A stretch of DNA of 64,000 bases. It comes from Methanotrichaceae archaeon (GTDB taxonomy: Archaea; Halobacteriota; Methanosarcinia; Methanotrichales; Methanotrichaceae). Below the pieces are notes generated by a model, which worked only from the letters and a program-made list of their open reading frames with translations, had not been told where the DNA came from and did not search any database. The stretch covers positions 124,001-188,000 of the forward strand of contig JABLXE010000002.1 in NCBI GenBank assembly GCA_013178225.1. The letters are read 5' to 3'. Below are positions 25,012 to 34,630 of the stretch, piece after piece. A program made the position numbers and the translations under genes. Position 1 is the first letter of the stretch. Each line of letters starts with the position of its first letter.

Positions 25012-26481
25012 TCACATCCTCAAGGAGACCGGCGTCTCTCTCAGCCACTGGATGTCCGACTGATACAGGTCTCTTAAGTCCTTTAGCCCCAGCTTCAGCA
25101 TGGCCACGCGGGAGACTCCCAGACCCCAGGCCAGCACCGGGTGCTCTATTCCGAAGGGGGCGGTGACCTCCTTACGGAATACGCCCGCTCCTCCAAGCTC
25201 CACCCAGCCCAGGCCGTCTATGAATACCTCTGGCTCGACCGAGGGCTCGGTGTAGGGGAAGTAGCCGGGGCGGAAGCGCACCTCCTCAAAGCCCATCTTG
25301 GCGTAGAACTCCCGGAGCACCCCCAGCAGATGGCGGAAGGTGACATCTTTGTCCATGATGATCCCCTCCAGCTGCTCGAACTCCGGAGTGTGCGTCGCAT
25401 CTATCGCCTCCCGCCGGTAGACCCGGTCAATGCCGAAGGCCTTCACCGGCGGCTCGGGATGATCGGCCAGATACTTGATGGTCACCGAGGTGGTGTGAGT
25501 CCTCAGGACCTCCTGTCTTGCCACCTCCGGGCTCCAGATGCCTCCCCAGCCGGTGGAGCCGACATCTCCGCCGCACTCGTGCATCTCTTTTACCCGGCTG
25601 TATTCCGGGATCTCGGCCTGGCTTTCCAGGTAGAAGGTGTCCTGCATCTCCCGGGCCGGGTGATCCTGGGGCTGGAAGAGGGCATCGAAGTTCCAGAAGC
25701 TGGACTGGACGATCTGGCCCTTGATCTCCGTGAAGCCCATCTCCAGCATGATCTGGCGCATGTGGTCGATCAGCCGCTGGTAGGGATGCCTCTTGCCGGG
25801 GTAGATGCGGTCGGCGGGAAGAGTCACGTCATAAGACCTGACCTGATACAGCTTGCCTTCAAAGCGGACTTGAGCCCCATCCCATTCTCCCCATTTGATC
25901 ATGGCTGAACTGGGCGAGGATATGGTCTCGGCAGCGGTCCCTGCAATCTGCGATGAGGCGGCTCTTCCTTCGGACGTGACCTGGTATCTCCAGGACTTGG
26001 CCGCATTTGATGTGATCAGGCTGCGGCCCCTGAGCTGGGCCAGAGCGTCGCGGTTGAGGTCAGCTGCGCTGGCAGAGCCCTTCAAAAGAATTTCCAGCAG
26101 CTCCTCGTCGGGTCCACGCTCAGCCGGGCCGCTGGGCTTGAGCACGCCTTTCTCAATGCTGGCCCAGCCTTTCTTTTTGAGCCAGCCCAGGGCGATCTTG
26201 GCTCCGGGATCTTTGAGATCGGACATGGAAAGTCCCTCTCCGATGGACTGCAGGAGCTTTCTCTCGGGAAGGCCCTCCTGTGCATACTTTCTTCCCTCTT
26301 CAGTCAGCGAAACTGTCTCCTCCACTGACTTGGCAACCTCCACCAGGCCCTGCTCGCCTAAAGCGTCGGCTGAGGCTCTCACCGCCTCGATCTTCATGCT
26401 CAGACTGTCGGCGATGGACTGTGGGTCTGTTTGCCCATCAGATATCGCTTTTAACACCCTTGAATCGTTTTCTGAAAGCAT
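25012..26481 (-). CDS. pheS: Phenylalanyl-tRNA synthetase alpha subunit
   Basis: 489 residues. The N-terminal third contains winged-helix-like tRNA-binding segments (VLKAISDGQTDPQSIADSL). The catalytic class II domain holds motif 1 around HPYQRLIDHMRQIMLEMGF, motif 2 around KAFGIDRVYRREAIDATHTPEF and motif 3 around LAWGLGVSRVAML. The ATG at 26481 is preferred: GAGGATGATATT precedes it and it begins the known N-terminal helix, whereas the frame to 26553 lacks a site. It is first in the pheST operon. Confidence 0.97.
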   Translation of the reverse strand: MLSENDSRVLKAISDGQTDPQSIADSLSMKIEAVRASADALGEQGLVEVAKSVEETVSLTEEGRKYAQEGLPERKLLQSIGEGLSMSDLKDPGAKIALGWLKKKGWASIEKGVLKPSGPAERGPDEELLEILLKGSASAADLNRDALAQLRGRSLITSNAAKSWRYQVTSEGRAASSQIAGTAAETISSPSSAMIKWGEWDGAQVRFEGKLYQVRSYDVTLPADRIYPGKRHPYQRLIDHMRQIMLEMGFTEIKGQIVQSSFWNFDALFQPQDHPAREMQDTFYLESQAEIPEYSRVKEMHECGGDVGSTGWGGIWSPEVARQEVLRTHTTSVTIKYLADHPEPPVKAFGIDRVYRREAIDATHTPEFEQLEGIIMDKDVTFRHLLGVLREFYAKMGFEEVRFRPGYFPYTEPSVEPEVFIDGLGWVELGGAGVFRKEVTAPFGIEHPVLAWGLGVSRVAMLKLGLKDLRDLYQSDIQWLRETPVSLRM

Positions 26482-26741
26482 AATATCATCCTCGGGAGCA
26501 ATTTTGGGGCTAATTCCTGGCAGTCTCCAGAATTTAGCTGCCCTGACGCTCATTTTATTAAAACAGACAAAAGAGAACCTGACACATATGGCCGAAAGTG
26601 CTAAAAACCAGCTTCTTGGGAAGGAGACGCCTGCTCTTTTTGCTGGTAACTATAACGCCGGCAGGAATCTCAATCACGGTCCTCTCCCTTGGACTGATGG
26701 CATATAAATTTATCGAAAAAGGAAGCGCATGAGGGCGCAAG
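26482..26741. other. Intergenic segment upstream of pheST
   Basis: About 260 bp separating pheST from the TPR gene on the same strand. An AT-rich stretch on the minus strand near 26700-26712 (TTTATATGCC) could be a TATA box, but it is more than 200 bp from the pheS start. No gene is seen. Confidence 0.35.
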
Positions 26742-27545
26742 TTAAGATCCGGGAGGACTCTGCTGAAGGGTGCCTTTCCCTGCCCTGGCAAAGGCCTCCA
26801 TGGCTTCCTGTCCCCGTCCCAGGGCGTTTAAGGCCTGGGCCTTGTGGTCCCAGAACTGTTTGTTGGACGGTTCGATCTCTGTGGCCCTCTCAAAGCATTG
26901 CAGTGCCTGCTCCTGATCGCCCTGGCTTGCATAGACCAGTCCAAGCTCGTCCCAGGCGGAGGCGTAATCCGGCTTGATCTCGGTGGCAGCGTTGAAGGAC
27001 TCAATTGCCTCCTCGCCTCTCCCCAGAGCTGCCAGGTCCCGGCCCTGGTGGTACCAGGCGGAGGCCAGAGATGAATCCAGCATCGTTGCCCGCTCCAGCG
27101 ACTCAAGCGATGCCTCGTAGTCTCCCATGCTCTCCTGCACCAGCCCCCGGTTGTACCAGATGCCAGCGTCCTGAGGATCGATCTTCAGAGCGCGATCAAA
27201 GCTTGACAGAGCATCTTCATAATCCTTCAAGCCTCCGGCCAGGATCAGGGCACGGTCGTTCCAGACCTGAGCCCGGCTGTCGTCCAGGCTCAAGGCCTGA
27301 TCGTAGCTCTCCACAGCGTCTCTATATCTCTTGAGCTTGACCTCGATCTCGGCCTTGAACAGCCATCCGTGCACATCGGTTGCGTTCATATCGAGATACT
27401 CCTCGATATCCTGCAGAGCCAGGGAATAGGAACCGTTTAAATAATCGCTTGCTGCCTGTCTTGCCCAGTAGGTTTCGTCCTGGCTGCAGGCGTTCATTGC
27501 GCCAGCTCCGATCATGGCCAGGATAACGAGCGCCATGTACTTCAT
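26742..27545 (-). CDS. Exported or lipid-anchored tetratricopeptide-repeat protein
   Basis: 267 residues. A signal segment (residues 1-20) ends in GAMNACSQDE, which may be a lipobox Cys. Six or so TPR units of 34 residues follow between about 28 and 260, with repeated motifs such as AWDELGLVYASQGDQEQALQCFERA, WYNRGLVQESMGDYEASLESLERA and AWYHQGRDLAALGRGEEAIESFNAA. TPR arrays are protein-binding scaffolds; the partner is unknown. It stands alone between the aldolase gene and pheST. Similar proteins are abundant in Methanosarcinales and Methanothrix. Confidence 0.9.
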   Translation of the reverse strand: MKYMALVILAMIGAGAMNACSQDETYWARQAASDYLNGSYSLALQDIEEYLDMNATDVHGWLFKAEIEVKLKRYRDAVESYDQALSLDDSRAQVWNDRALILAGGLKDYEDALSSFDRALKIDPQDAGIWYNRGLVQESMGDYEASLESLERATMLDSSLASAWYHQGRDLAALGRGEEAIESFNAATEIKPDYASAWDELGLVYASQGDQEQALQCFERATEIEPSNKQFWDHKAQALNALGRGQEAMEAFARAGKGTLQQSPPGS

Positions 27546-27725
27546 GCTTCCTAATATAATGGGTGAAGTGGATATACTTTGCGGTGGATCTTTTTAGGGA
27601 TATATGCCGCTAATTGCCGCGAATTTGCCTGGAGAGTGACGGGTTCGAGGATCACGATCCGAAGATCAAAAGAATATAGAAAATGAATGTTTTGAGGGAG
27701 TTTTTTTTGTCTTCCCTCTGGTGGC

Positions 27726-28523
27726 CTAAAGCTCTAGCTTCTCTGCCTCTTCCGGCGTGAAATCCTTGTGAACGATTGCGCACAGCTTCTTCACCAGAAG
27801 CGTGGGGTTGTCTGCCTGGAAGATGTTTCGGCCGATGGCCACACCTGCTGCTCCCACGTTCACCGCATCGTAGACCATCTGCAAGAGGTCCAGCTCTGTG
27901 TCCATCTTGGGCCCGCCGGCAATCACCACCGGAACGTTGCAGCCCTGGACCACTTCGCGGAAGGTGTCTGGCGAACCGGTGTAATTGGTCTTGACGATGT
28001 CGGCTCCAAGCTCGGACCCCACCCGGGCGGCCAGCTTGACGTACTCCACGCCGTGCTCGGACTTGACCTTGGTCCCCCGGGGATACATCATGGCTACCAG
28101 GGGCACTCCCCACAGATCACAGGTCCTGGCAACCCGCCCCAGGTCGTGAAGCATCTCCGCCTCATCCTCCGCACCCACGTTGACGTGAATGCTGACCGCA
28201 TCGGCCCCGATTCTGATGGCATCTTCCACTCTGGTGACCAGGACTTTGTGGTTTGGGTCCGGACCAAGAGATGTGGATGCGGAGAGGTGTATGATCAGAC
28301 CCACATCCCTTCCGTAGCCCCGGTGCCCGTGCAGAGGAAGTCCCATGTGCCCCAAGACGGCATTGGCTCCTCCCTCTGCAACTTTGTCCACTGTGGCCGG
28401 CAGATCTATCACGCCCGGTATGGGGCCGACAGTGATCCCGTGGTCCATGGGAACTATTACCGCTCTGCGTGTTCTGCGATCCAGGATGCGCTCCAGCCGG
28501 ATCGCCTTTCCGATCTTGCTCAT
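27726..28523 (-). CDS. 2-amino-3,7-dideoxy-D-threo-hept-6-ulosonate synthase / class I fructose-bisphosphate aldolase homologue
   Basis: 265 residues of the archaeal DhnA-type class I aldolase family. Landmarks are [12 protein letters not shown] near residue 25, [10 protein letters not shown] near 115, VAMMYPRG near 144 and [10 protein letters not shown] near 178, where the Lys is the Schiff-base residue. In methanogens this family makes the first intermediate of the alternative shikimate route from L-aspartate semialdehyde and a deoxy-ketohexose phosphate. The MYPRG segment and general look favour that enzyme, but an aldolase role cannot be excluded. The start [13 protein letters not shown] at 28523 matches the family; an ATG at 28535 adds four residues. 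Confidence 0.87.
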   Translation of the reverse strand: MSKIGKAIRLERILDRRTRRAVIVPMDHGITVGPIPGVIDLPATVDKVAEGGANAVLGHMGLPLHGHRGYGRDVGLIIHLSASTSLGPDPNHKVLVTRVEDAIRIGADAVSIHVNVGAEDEAEMLHDLGRVARTCDLWGVPLVAMMYPRGTKVKSEHGVEYVKLAARVGSELGADIVKTNYTGSPDTFREVVQGCNVPVVIAGGPKMDTELDLLQMVYDAVNVGAAGVAIGRNIFQADNPTLLVKKLCAIVHKDFTPEEAEKLEL

Positions 28524-28698
28524 GGGCGAAAGCATGAAAAAAGATGGAATTAAAGGTGATGGTCGTTCCATCTGTCGCCAAATCATCTGACCGTGGGTGG
28601 TTGCCCCCCAAATGATCTCGAAAGGCTTAAAAGCCGCTGCACCGAAACCACTGGGTGTAAGTGATTAACTTACAAGAGTTAACTGGGGGACAGATTGT

Positions 28699-30009
28699 AT
28701 GTTATTTAACGCAAAATACACCTCGGTCATCCTCTTTCTACTCCTGTTGGTAATAGCACCGGCAAACGGAATCCGGCTATCTATCTCTTCGGGAAATGAT
28801 GGCTCTGATGCCGTTTCCCTGGGCAAGGATCTGAAATTGGACGATTCGACCTCATTTTCGGGAAATACACTTCTGGCTGAAGGTGCCGTTCTGGACACCT
28901 GGTCGGCCAGCGGCAATAGCCGCAATGCCATTGACAGCAGGCTTTCCTCGGGCGACAATGCCGTGGACATCTCGCTTATCAGCACCGGTCCTATGAGCAC
29001 TTCGTCATCCGGCATAGCCTCTGCAGGTGTTGTGGCCTCCGGCCTGAACAGCCAAGCAGACGGCGATTCGGCACAGCTGCAGTTGTGCACCGAGTCCGCT
29101 GGCAACAACCAGTATGTAACGGCGGGATATGAGGGCGGAGATATTCACGGTGATGCTCTCAACGCTCGCGTCAATATGGCTGCCGCAGGCAGCTCGTCGA
29201 TCTCCGGAGACCTCCAGGTCATGGGGGTAAACGGTCTTGAGGGCGGCTTATATGGCAATATGGCCATGGTGCTGGACGGCCTGTATGCCAAGCCGGACGG
29301 AGATCTGGGGACCTTCGGAGTGGCCGCGATGAACGTAAATAAGGGACGCGGAAGCGATGTCTCTTCTGCCACCGTCAATCCGGGAACGTACAACAACTAC
29401 AACGATCCCAATGCCTACGTGCTCGCGGGATGGAAGTGGGACAAGGATCCGAAGATCCAGTTCTACGTGCGCTCTGACAGTTACCTCAAGGGCGAGAAGC
29501 TGACCGCAACTCAGGTGGCCAGCGTCGTATCCTCTGCTGCTGAAGCCTGGGACGGAGCGACCTCACAGGAGCTTTTCAACGACAAAGTCCTGGTCTCCTC
29601 TGCCAGAGCCGCGGACAAGCTGGACGGCTACAACGTCCACGCCTTCAAGTACATCTCCTCCGGAGCCCTGGCCTATTCCCGTACCTACTATTTCACCAGC
29701 AAATACGTGGACGGCTATCACCAGGCTGCGGAGTCCGATGTGGTCTACAACACCAAGTACAGCTGGACAACCGACATCTCGAACTCCAAGCTGTATCCTG
29801 TAACCAACACCTTCAACCTGCAGACTGTTGCCGAGCATGAGCTTGGACATACCTGTGGTCTTGGCGACACTTACCTCGACTCGATTTACAAGTACGATCT
29901 GGCTCAGATCATGGGCTACTACAACGACGCCAACGACCTGGACAACAACAAAGGTGTGGATCTGGGTGCAGGTGACATAGCAGGAATTCAAAAACTCTAC
30001 GGAGAATAG
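28699..30009 (+). CDS. Secreted metzincin-type zinc metalloprotease
   Basis: 436 residues with a signal peptide (residues 1-25). The N-terminal half is Ser/Gly/Asn-rich and beta-like (about 26-235). The C-terminal catalytic domain begins around YVLAGWKWDKDPKIQFYV and carries the zinc motif HELGHTCGLGD (HExxHxxGxxD, about residue 382) followed 24 residues later by the Met-turn IMGYY. This matches matrixin-like metzincins, which cleave proteins outside the cell. It could process surface or sheath proteins or degrade external protein; the substrate is unknown. A strong hydrophobic signal start and no anchor suggest release. It is monocistronic. Confidence 0.88.
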   Translation: MLFNAKYTSVILFLLLLVIAPANGIRLSISSGNDGSDAVSLGKDLKLDDSTSFSGNTLLAEGAVLDTWSASGNSRNAIDSRLSSGDNAVDISLISTGPMSTSSSGIASAGVVASGLNSQADGDSAQLQLCTESAGNNQYVTAGYEGGDIHGDALNARVNMAAAGSSSISGDLQVMGVNGLEGGLYGNMAMVLDGLYAKPDGDLGTFGVAAMNVNKGRGSDVSSATVNPGTYNNYNDPNAYVLAGWKWDKDPKIQFYVRSDSYLKGEKLTATQVASVVSSAAEAWDGATSQELFNDKVLVSSARAADKLDGYNVHAFKYISSGALAYSRTYYFTSKYVDGYHQAAESDVVYNTKYSWTTDISNSKLYPVTNTFNLQTVAEHELGHTCGLGDTYLDSIYKYDLAQIMGYYNDANDLDNNKGVDLGAGDIAGIQKLYGE

Positions 30010-30049
30010 GGAGATCCCTGATTCAAGGATCTTCCTTCATCCCTCTTTT

Positions 30050-30814
30050 TTATTCAGATTTAGGTTGCTCCGTCGCTGCCCTTACGGGCTTGCGGTCAAG
30101 ATACAGAAGCGTGCCCAGGGCATAGATGTAGGGCGTCGAGAGCAGGCTTAAGAACGGCCCGATGGCCGGTATCACTGCCAGCGCCAGGCCGATAGCCATA
30201 GAGATCACGATTATCACCACCGAGTCTTCCGGGTTGGCCCTGAAGAAGCGGTAGCTGGTAAAAAGAGATTCGATGACTCCCTTTCCGTCTATCATCACCG
30301 CCTGGGCTACGAAGTACAGGATCGCGGTCAGGATCAATCCCGGTACGACCAGCAGCAAGTAGCCTAAGGCGATCAGGATACCCGAAAGGATGGAGGCGGC
30401 GACGAGAGTCACGATTTTGCTTTTCGCGTTCTGCCATCCGGAGCTTAAAGTGACTTCTTGTCCCCTCCAGGCATCTTGAATCATCACGATTGTCACTCCC
30501 TGGGCGATCATGAACAGCACCACCAATACGATCAGAAACAGCATCATCCAGCCCATAATCGACGTGGCTGTCAGGAGCGAAACCTCCCCGAAGGCGGCCC
30601 ATCCGGCAAAACCGGCCAGCAGCAAGGTCATGCCGGCGATGGCCCATAATATGGGAAATAGAGACGGGACCACGATCACCGGATGGGTCTTGTATATCTC
30701 CCAGGATCTGGAGAAGATCTCGCCCACGGTCATCTTCTGCTCAGGCTCTTGCTTTCCGGGAATGGCCCTGGCAGAATCGGGCCCTGATCCTGGAAGGTCA
30801 GATGAGTTGGTCAT
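30050..30814 (-). CDS. Multi-pass membrane protein of unknown function
   Basis: 254 residues. The soluble N-terminus (about 35 residues, Pro/Ser/Glu-rich) is followed by MTVGEIFSRSWEIYKTHPVIVVPSLF and about five hydrophobic segments between 45 and 240. The segment GYLLLVVPGLILTAILYFVAQAVM with a conserved Pro-Gly resembles the glycerophosphodiester-phosphodiesterase-type membrane domain and related DUF families common in archaea. No catalytic motif is visible. It converges with the protease gene, 40 bp apart. A possible TATA box lies upstream around 30842-30872, in an AT-rich spacer. Confidence 0.78.
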   Translation of the reverse strand: MTNSSDLPGSGPDSARAIPGKQEPEQKMTVGEIFSRSWEIYKTHPVIVVPSLFPILWAIAGMTLLLAGFAGWAAFGEVSLLTATSIMGWMMLFLIVLVVLFMIAQGVTIVMIQDAWRGQEVTLSSGWQNAKSKIVTLVAASILSGILIALGYLLLVVPGLILTAILYFVAQAVMIDGKGVIESLFTSYRFFRANPEDSVVIIVISMAIGLALAVIPAIGPFLSLLSTPYIYALGTLLYLDRKPVRAATEQPKSE

Positions 30815-30967
30815 GACATGTTACACCCTTAATATTTTACTCAATTTGTTCTATTATTTTTTCGTTTATATTTAAAATTTAGCGTCAGAAGGCGGCTCAA
30901 TGAACGGCTTTATCTCCGACCGCCTACTTTAATAATAAAAAAGTTCACCATCCTTCAGGGGAAACGG

Positions 30968-31696
30968 ATGAACAATATGCAGGTCATATGGGGATTGATG
31001 TTGCTGGCCTTCCTCTCGTCAACAGCTGCAGGGCAGCAAACGGGAATGGAGGGAGGAACTCTAACGGTGTTTGGAGAGGGAAGGGTGATGGTACCAGCAG
31101 ATTCGGTGAGCATCGCGGTGAGCGCGAAGAGCAGCAACGCCGACCTAGCCCTGGCGGAGGCCGAAGCCCAGAATGCACTCAATCTGACCATCGAAGCTCT
31201 GCTGGCAGCCGGAGTGCCAAGAGATCAGATCATTTCCAGCCAGTCCAGCGGCAGATCCACATTTCAATCCCAGAGCAGGGTATGCAGAACGGTGAACAAC
31301 ACCACTATTTGCGAGAACACCAGCTACGATACAACCACATTTCAGAAAGCGGCGCTGGTACGTCTTCAGACCGTAGATGAAGGCCGGATCAACGAGGTCC
31401 TGAGGGCTGCCAGATCCCAGGGAGCGGAGGCCTCGATAATGGGATACGGACTCTCAGATGCGGCATACGCTTCTGCGGCAGCAGACGCCCGAAAGAAGGC
31501 CGTACAGAACGCTCGTGCAAGTGCGGAAAGCACGGCTGATGCAGCTATAGCCAGGTTGGGCAATTTGCTGGAAATATCCGATTACGCCTACCCGGATGTG
31601 AGTTCGACAGCCGCATTCGGCTATGAATCTCCCCAGTCCGGTGTGGTCGATGTGACTGTGATCGTAATGGTAACCTACGAGCTCATTGCTTTATGA
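30968..31696 (+). CDS. SIMPL-domain (DUF541) exported protein, paralogue 1
   Basis: 242 residues with a signal peptide (residues 1-19, cleaved near STAAG). The rest is one SIMPL/DUF541 domain: LTVFGEGRVMVPADSVSIAVS at the start, LAGVPRDQI-like stretches in the middle, and ARKKAVQNARASAESTADAAI followed by LGNLLEISDY at the end. SIMPL proteins form secreted rings in bacteria, with roles that are poorly defined. An insertion with two Cys (VCRTVNNTTICEN) sits at about residues 101-113 and is absent from the next gene. The ribosome-binding site AGGGGAAACGG precedes the ATG. Confidence 0.92.
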   Translation: MNNMQVIWGLMLLAFLSSTAAGQQTGMEGGTLTVFGEGRVMVPADSVSIAVSAKSSNADLALAEAEAQNALNLTIEALLAAGVPRDQIISSQSSGRSTFQSQSRVCRTVNNTTICENTSYDTTTFQKAALVRLQTVDEGRINEVLRAARSQGAEASIMGYGLSDAAYASAAADARKKAVQNARASAESTADAAIARLGNLLEISDYAYPDVSSTAAFGYESPQSGVVDVTVIVMVTYELIAL

Positions 31697-31777
31697 GCCC
31701 GCGGTTCCTAATTTTCTAGGGGCTCGATGAAGCCAAAGTCTTTAAACCAGTTCGGTTAATTGTATCATGGGGATTTT

Positions 31778-32491
31778 ATGAAAAGCGCTCAAATCGTTCT
31801 TCTCAGCCTGGCGGTCCTGATTGCTTCAACGCTTCCAGCAGGGGCCGCAGGCGACGAGAATGCGTCAAAGATCATCGTCAATGGAGAAGGCAAGGTCATC
31901 GTCGTTCCCGATATGGCCGTGGTGGTCTTGGGTGTAGAGACCAGAAACGCCAGCGCCGAGAAGGCCGCACGGGAGAACGCCGAGCTGATGAACGAGACCA
32001 TCAGCGCTCTATTGACGGCAGGAATTGCGGAAAAGGACATTCAGACCAGCCAGTTCAGCTTGACCACCAACCGGGATCAGAGCCCCTATTCCACATCCGA
32101 GGGAAAAGAGCCTCTGCCCTTGGAGTTCATCGCCACCAATCGCGTCTCGGTTCGCCTGAACGATACCCAGGGGATCGGGATGGTTCTGGATGCGGCCGTC
32201 TCTGCAGGCTCCAATAGCATTCAGAGCATCAACTTCGACCTGCAGGATTCTCAACCTCAGGAAGACCTGGCCCTGTCGCGAGCTGTGGACGACGCACAGC
32301 GAAAGGCTCAGATCGTGGCCGATGCCGCCGGTGTCCAGCTGGGAAGGATCCTGGAGATCTCGGAGGGCTACGGGTACACCTCATCGCGGAACGAAGTGGC
32401 CTTCGCGTACGCTGCAGCGCCAACCACCCCCATTTCGCCCGGCGAGCTGGAGATCACGGCTAGCGTGACCGCTACCTACGAAATAAGCTGA
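31778..32491 (+). CDS. SIMPL-domain (DUF541) exported protein, paralogue 2
   Basis: 237 residues, again a signal peptide (residues 1-24) plus one SIMPL domain (IIVNGEGKVIVVPDMAVVVLG, AVDDAQRKAQIVADAAGVQLG, ILEISEGYGY). It is clearly paralogous to the gene 80 bp upstream. The start at 31778 has GGGGATTTT in front; an upstream in-frame codon at 31760 would add six residues. An AT-rich TTTAAACC element at 31740-31748 suggests it has its own promoter. The pair probably arose by tandem duplication. Confidence 0.92.
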   Translation: MKSAQIVLLSLAVLIASTLPAGAAGDENASKIIVNGEGKVIVVPDMAVVVLGVETRNASAEKAARENAELMNETISALLTAGIAEKDIQTSQFSLTTNRDQSPYSTSEGKEPLPLEFIATNRVSVRLNDTQGIGMVLDAAVSAGSNSIQSINFDLQDSQPQEDLALSRAVDDAQRKAQIVADAAGVQLGRILEISEGYGYTSSRNEVAFAYAAAPTTPISPGELEITASVTATYEIS

Positions 32492-32598
32492 AAATCGCCT
32501 CTCTTCTCCGCCCCTGCCCCGCCGTTGTGCGGTGGCAGGCATTTTTTCCAGTTAGCCGGCAGCTATTAAATGCCTGCCTGTCCAACCTTTCGAAGGCT

Positions 32599-33540
32599 AT
32601 GGACATCACGGATCGGTTCAAAGGCTGCCTGCTCGGTCTGGCGGCAGGAGACGCCCTGGGAATGCCGGTGGAGGGATTTACTGCCGCAGAGATCGCCTCC
32701 AGGTTCGGGCTGGTAAAAGAGATGATGGGTGCACCTGATGGCCATTTTCACACCGGCCTGTCAGCCGGACAGTATACGGATGACACTGAAGAGACCCTGA
32801 TCCTGGCCGAGTCCATGATAGAGGCCTGTGGCTTTTCAGGCGATCGATTCGCTGACCGGCTTATGGACTGGGGGAGCCTCTGGACGCTGGATAAGAGCCT
32901 GGACCGGGGAGTGGGCTTTACCACCAAGTCGGCGATTGAGAACCTGCTGGCCGGAATTTCCTGGAAGGAGTCCGGCCTTCCGGTTCCTACCTGCGGCTCA
33001 GCCATGCGTGCAGCCCCCATAGGCCTGTTCTATCACCGGGACCTGAACCTGGTGGCCAGGTACGCCGAGCTTTCGTCAATTCCCACCCATACGGCCCCTG
33101 CGGCGCGCGCCGGGTCAATTGCCATCGCCGCTGGCGTGGCCCTGGGACTGATGGGTTTCTCCAAAAAGATGATCCTGGAAAATGCGGCCGCTCTCTCTTC
33201 TCGCGTCGACCCGGCCTTTTCCCGTAAGCTGCTGGGCGTCGGATCGATGCTGGATACGGACCCCTCTGCAGCGCTGTCCCTGATCGGGACGTCACCGGAG
33301 GTATCCGAATCAGTCCCGGCTGCCTTCTACTGCTACCTCCGGTTTGAGCCTGCTGATGCTCTGGTGACTGCCGCCTCTTCGGGAGGGGACACCGACTCCG
33401 TAGCCTCCATGGCCGGGGCCCTCCTGGGAGCCTGTCACGGCACTTCCTGGATCCCTGAAGGGTGGCTGGACCTCTTGGAGGATCGCAGCAGAATCGAACA
33501 GCTGGCAGCGGACCTGGCCGATCTGAGCCTGGCGGTATAG
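32599..33540 (+). CDS. ADP-ribosylglycohydrolase family protein
   Basis: 313 residues with the full set of DraG/ARH motifs: FKGCLLGLAAGDALGMPVEGF at residues 8-28, QYTDDTEETLILAES (metal-binding Thr-Asp-Asp-Thr) near 60, TCGSAMRAAPIGLF near 133, and SGGDTDSVASMAGALLGA near 262. Enzymes of the family remove ADP-ribose from proteins, DNA or small molecules; in nitrogen fixers DraG reactivates nitrogenase reductase. No nif genes or DraT are in the window, so the substrate is open. The frame extends upstream to 32527 but the family N-terminus begins at the ATG at 32599. Confidence 0.92.
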   Translation: MDITDRFKGCLLGLAAGDALGMPVEGFTAAEIASRFGLVKEMMGAPDGHFHTGLSAGQYTDDTEETLILAESMIEACGFSGDRFADRLMDWGSLWTLDKSLDRGVGFTTKSAIENLLAGISWKESGLPVPTCGSAMRAAPIGLFYHRDLNLVARYAELSSIPTHTAPAARAGSIAIAAGVALGLMGFSKKMILENAAALSSRVDPAFSRKLLGVGSMLDTDPSAALSLIGTSPEVSESVPAAFYCYLRFEPADALVTAASSGGDTDSVASMAGALLGACHGTSWIPEGWLDLLEDRSRIEQLAADLADLSLAV

Positions 33541-33559
33541 CCCCCAAAGGCCCGCGGCG

Positions 33560-33572
33560 AATTTATATCATC
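33560..33572 (+). promoter_or_regulatory. TATA box of the argC operon
   Basis: AATTTATATCATC about 25-30 bp upstream of the argC start codon, implying a very short leader. The downstream genes are closely packed. Confidence 0.55.
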
Positions 33573-33592
33573 AGCTCTCTCTCTGGCGGCAT

Positions 33593-34618
33593 ATGATAGA
33601 TATAGGAATAGTCGGTGGATCAGGTTACACCGGCGGGGAGCTGTTGCGCCTCCTCGCGAACCATCCTGAAGCAAAAGTCGTTGCCGTTACCTCCAGAAAA
33701 CTGGCCGGAAAGCCGGTCTCTTCAGTCCATCCTCATTTGCAGTCGGTTTGCGACCTGAACTTCGAGGCCCCATCCGCCAGGGAGATCGCAGAGCGCTGTG
33801 ATGTAGTGTTCACCGCCGTCCCCCACGGAACGGCCATGGACTGGGTGCCCGAGCTGCTGGATGCCGGCGCCAAGGTGATCGATCTCAGCTCCGATTACCG
33901 CCTGCCGGTGGAGGTCTTCGAGGCGACCTACAAGACCCGGCACCGCGCTCCCCGCGATTCCGTATTCGGAATGACTGAGCTTCACCCCGAGGTGGCTTCC
34001 GCTAAGCTGGTCGGAAACCCCGGCTGCTACCCCACCGGCGCCACCCTGGCCGTGGCTCCCCTGGCGAGTGCCGGGCTGGTCGAGAGGGTGGTCTACGACT
34101 CCAAGTCAGGAATATCGGGCGCTGGCGTCGAGCCGACTGAGACCAGCCACTATCCCAACATGGCCGAGAACGTAATTCCCTACAAGCTCACCACTCACCG
34201 CCACGTCCCCGAGATCAAACAGGAGCTGGGCCGGCTCTCGCCGGGAGTCAAGGTCTGCTTCACCCCGCACGTGTTTCCGGGAATTCGGGGAATTCTCACC
34301 ACTGCCCATGTGTTCGTCCGGGAAGAGGCTGTAGACACCATCCAGGACCGGGACGCGGTGATGCGGATATACCGGGAGTTCTACAAGAAGGCCCATTTCG
34401 TGCGCATGCCGGCAGCGGTCCCCAAGCTTAGTTCGGTTCGCGGCTCCAACTTCTGTGACATAAGCTTCGAGGCGGAGAAGGGAAGCGACAGGCTGGTGGT
34501 AATATCGGCTATTGACAACCTGGTCAAGGGAGCTTCAGGCCAGGCCATCCAGAACATGAACCTCATGGCCGGCCTGGATGAGAGAACCGGCCTGTGGTTC
34601 CCGGGAATGGCTCCCTGA
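33593..34618 (+). CDS. argC: N-acetyl-gamma-glutamyl-phosphate reductase
   Basis: 341 residues. ArgC reduces N-acetylglutamyl phosphate with NADPH in arginine synthesis. The N-terminal Rossmann motif IVGGSGYTGGELLRLL (residues 5-20) and the catalytic Cys block LVGNPGCYPTGATLAVAPL (about residue 142) are intact, as is HRHVPEIKQEL with its catalytic His. It begins the run argC-CBS-argJ-argH: the next ATG is 12 bp beyond its stop. argB and argD are not in the window. Confidence 0.97.
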   Translation: MIDIGIVGGSGYTGGELLRLLANHPEAKVVAVTSRKLAGKPVSSVHPHLQSVCDLNFEAPSAREIAERCDVVFTAVPHGTAMDWVPELLDAGAKVIDLSSDYRLPVEVFEATYKTRHRAPRDSVFGMTELHPEVASAKLVGNPGCYPTGATLAVAPLASAGLVERVVYDSKSGISGAGVEPTETSHYPNMAENVIPYKLTTHRHVPEIKQELGRLSPGVKVCFTPHVFPGIRGILTTAHVFVREEAVDTIQDRDAVMRIYREFYKKAHFVRMPAAVPKLSSVRGSNFCDISFEAEKGSDRLVVISAIDNLVKGASGQAIQNMNLMAGLDERTGLWFPGMAP

Positions 34619-34630
34619 AGGAGATGAAAA

